A DNA stretch of 22,669 nt from positions 1 to 22,669 of the forward strand of contig JAUWCW010000004.1 of assembly GCA_030609125.1 (NCBI GenBank). The letters are read 5' to 3'. Below the pieces are notes generated by a model. The model ran no database searches. It saw nothing but the letters and a program-made list of their open reading frames with translations, and had not been told where the DNA came from. The position numbers and the translations under genes were made by a program. The stretch comes from JAUWCW01 sp030609125 [NCBI: Candidatus Rokuibacteriota bacterium]. GTDB taxonomy: Bacteria; JAUVQV01. Positions 22,429 through 22,669 of the stretch are shown here, piece after piece. The first letter of the stretch is position 1. Every line of letters begins with the position of its first letter.

Positions 22429-22669
22429 ATGGAGGAAGGGAACAGTTCCGGGCGGTGGAGGATTCTCCTGGTGGACGATGACGAGCAGGCCCTGCGCCTC
22501 TACGGAGCCCTGCTCGGGGAGGAGGGTTACTCCGTCACGACGGCGGCCACGGCGCGGGAGGCGCGAGGGCTCGTGGCGTCCATGGACAACCTGGCCCTGG
22601 CGATCCTGGACCTGAGGCTTCCGGACGCGGAGGGGCTCGAGCTCTTTCGCTGGACGAGGAAGAAGGCCC
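22429..22669 (+). CDS. Response regulator, N-terminal receiver domain (3' end outside window)
   Basis: Eighty codons are visible. RILLVDDDEQALRLY supplies the acidic pocket (D16, D17), and AILDLRLPDAEGLELF supplies the phospho-acceptor D61. The ATG at 22429 is favoured because AGGAGG lies six bases upstream; an in-frame ATG at 22423 touches that site directly. The output domain is outside the window, so it could be an NtrC-type activator or another class. It is almost certainly the partner of the upstream kinase. Confidence 0.9.
   Translation, partial: MEEGNSSGRWRILLVDDDEQALRLYGALLGEEGYSVTTAATAREARGLVASMDNLALAILDLRLPDAEGLELFRWTRKKA

Overview
The window is a stretch of GC-rich (roughly 60-65% by eye) bacterial chromosome that is tightly packed with housekeeping genes. 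Cell-division genes (ftsA end, ftsZ) run into a radical SAM gene, pgeF, yggS, proC, yggU and rho. An anaerobe-style phenylacetate-CoA ligase/ACT pair, an argF-argG-argH operon and an HspR-type heat-shock operon follow. This gene set and the high GC fit a Gram-negative, deltaproteobacteria-like (Desulfobacterota) lineage best. That placement is inference from gene content and style, not from a marker comparison. I see no phage, IS element, CRISPR array, rRNA or tRNA.

Layout. Bases 1-8684 (+ strand): ftsA (3' part), ftsZ, radical SAM protein, pgeF, yggS, proC, yggU, rho and an omega-amidase-like nitrilase. Several pairs overlap by 4 bases (ATGA/GTGA). New promoters appear before proC and rho. 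Bases 8712-9446 (- strand): a CinA/MoaB-type domain protein. Bases 9666-10793 (+): an M29-type aminopeptidase gene broken by one in-frame TAA. Bases 10781-12527 (-): an ACT-domain gene and paaK, from a near-consensus sigma-70 promoter. Bases 12661-13461 (+): an uncharacterised HEAT-like protein. Bases 13466-17050 (-): argF-argG-argH, the last three steps of arginine synthesis. Bases 17280-20182 (+): hsp20, a dnaJ-family gene, hspR and a group-2-like sigma-70 factor. Bases 20421-22669 (+): a membrane histidine kinase and the start of its response regulator, preceded by a 238-base structured leader.

The most interesting part is the stress operon at 17200-20182. The hsp20 promoter carries an inverted repeat (17202-17224) with the half-sites and exact 7-base spacing of the HAIR operator of HspR. 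It sits across the -35 element, and the third gene of the same operon encodes an HspR-like MerR repressor. The fourth gene is a sigma factor, so relief of HspR repression would release chaperones and a sigma factor together. A perfect 7-bp GC hairpin lies in the hsp20 leader, and a strongly structured leader behind a consensus -10 precedes the two-component pair next door.

Other signals outside genes: an SD-masking hairpin before the radical SAM gene, a perfect 15-bp palindrome over the cinA-like promoter, and a 220-base AT-richer leader in front of rho. I found no textbook intrinsic terminator (stem plus U-run). Convergent genes abut or overlap, which suggests that Rho or shared transcript ends do the work.
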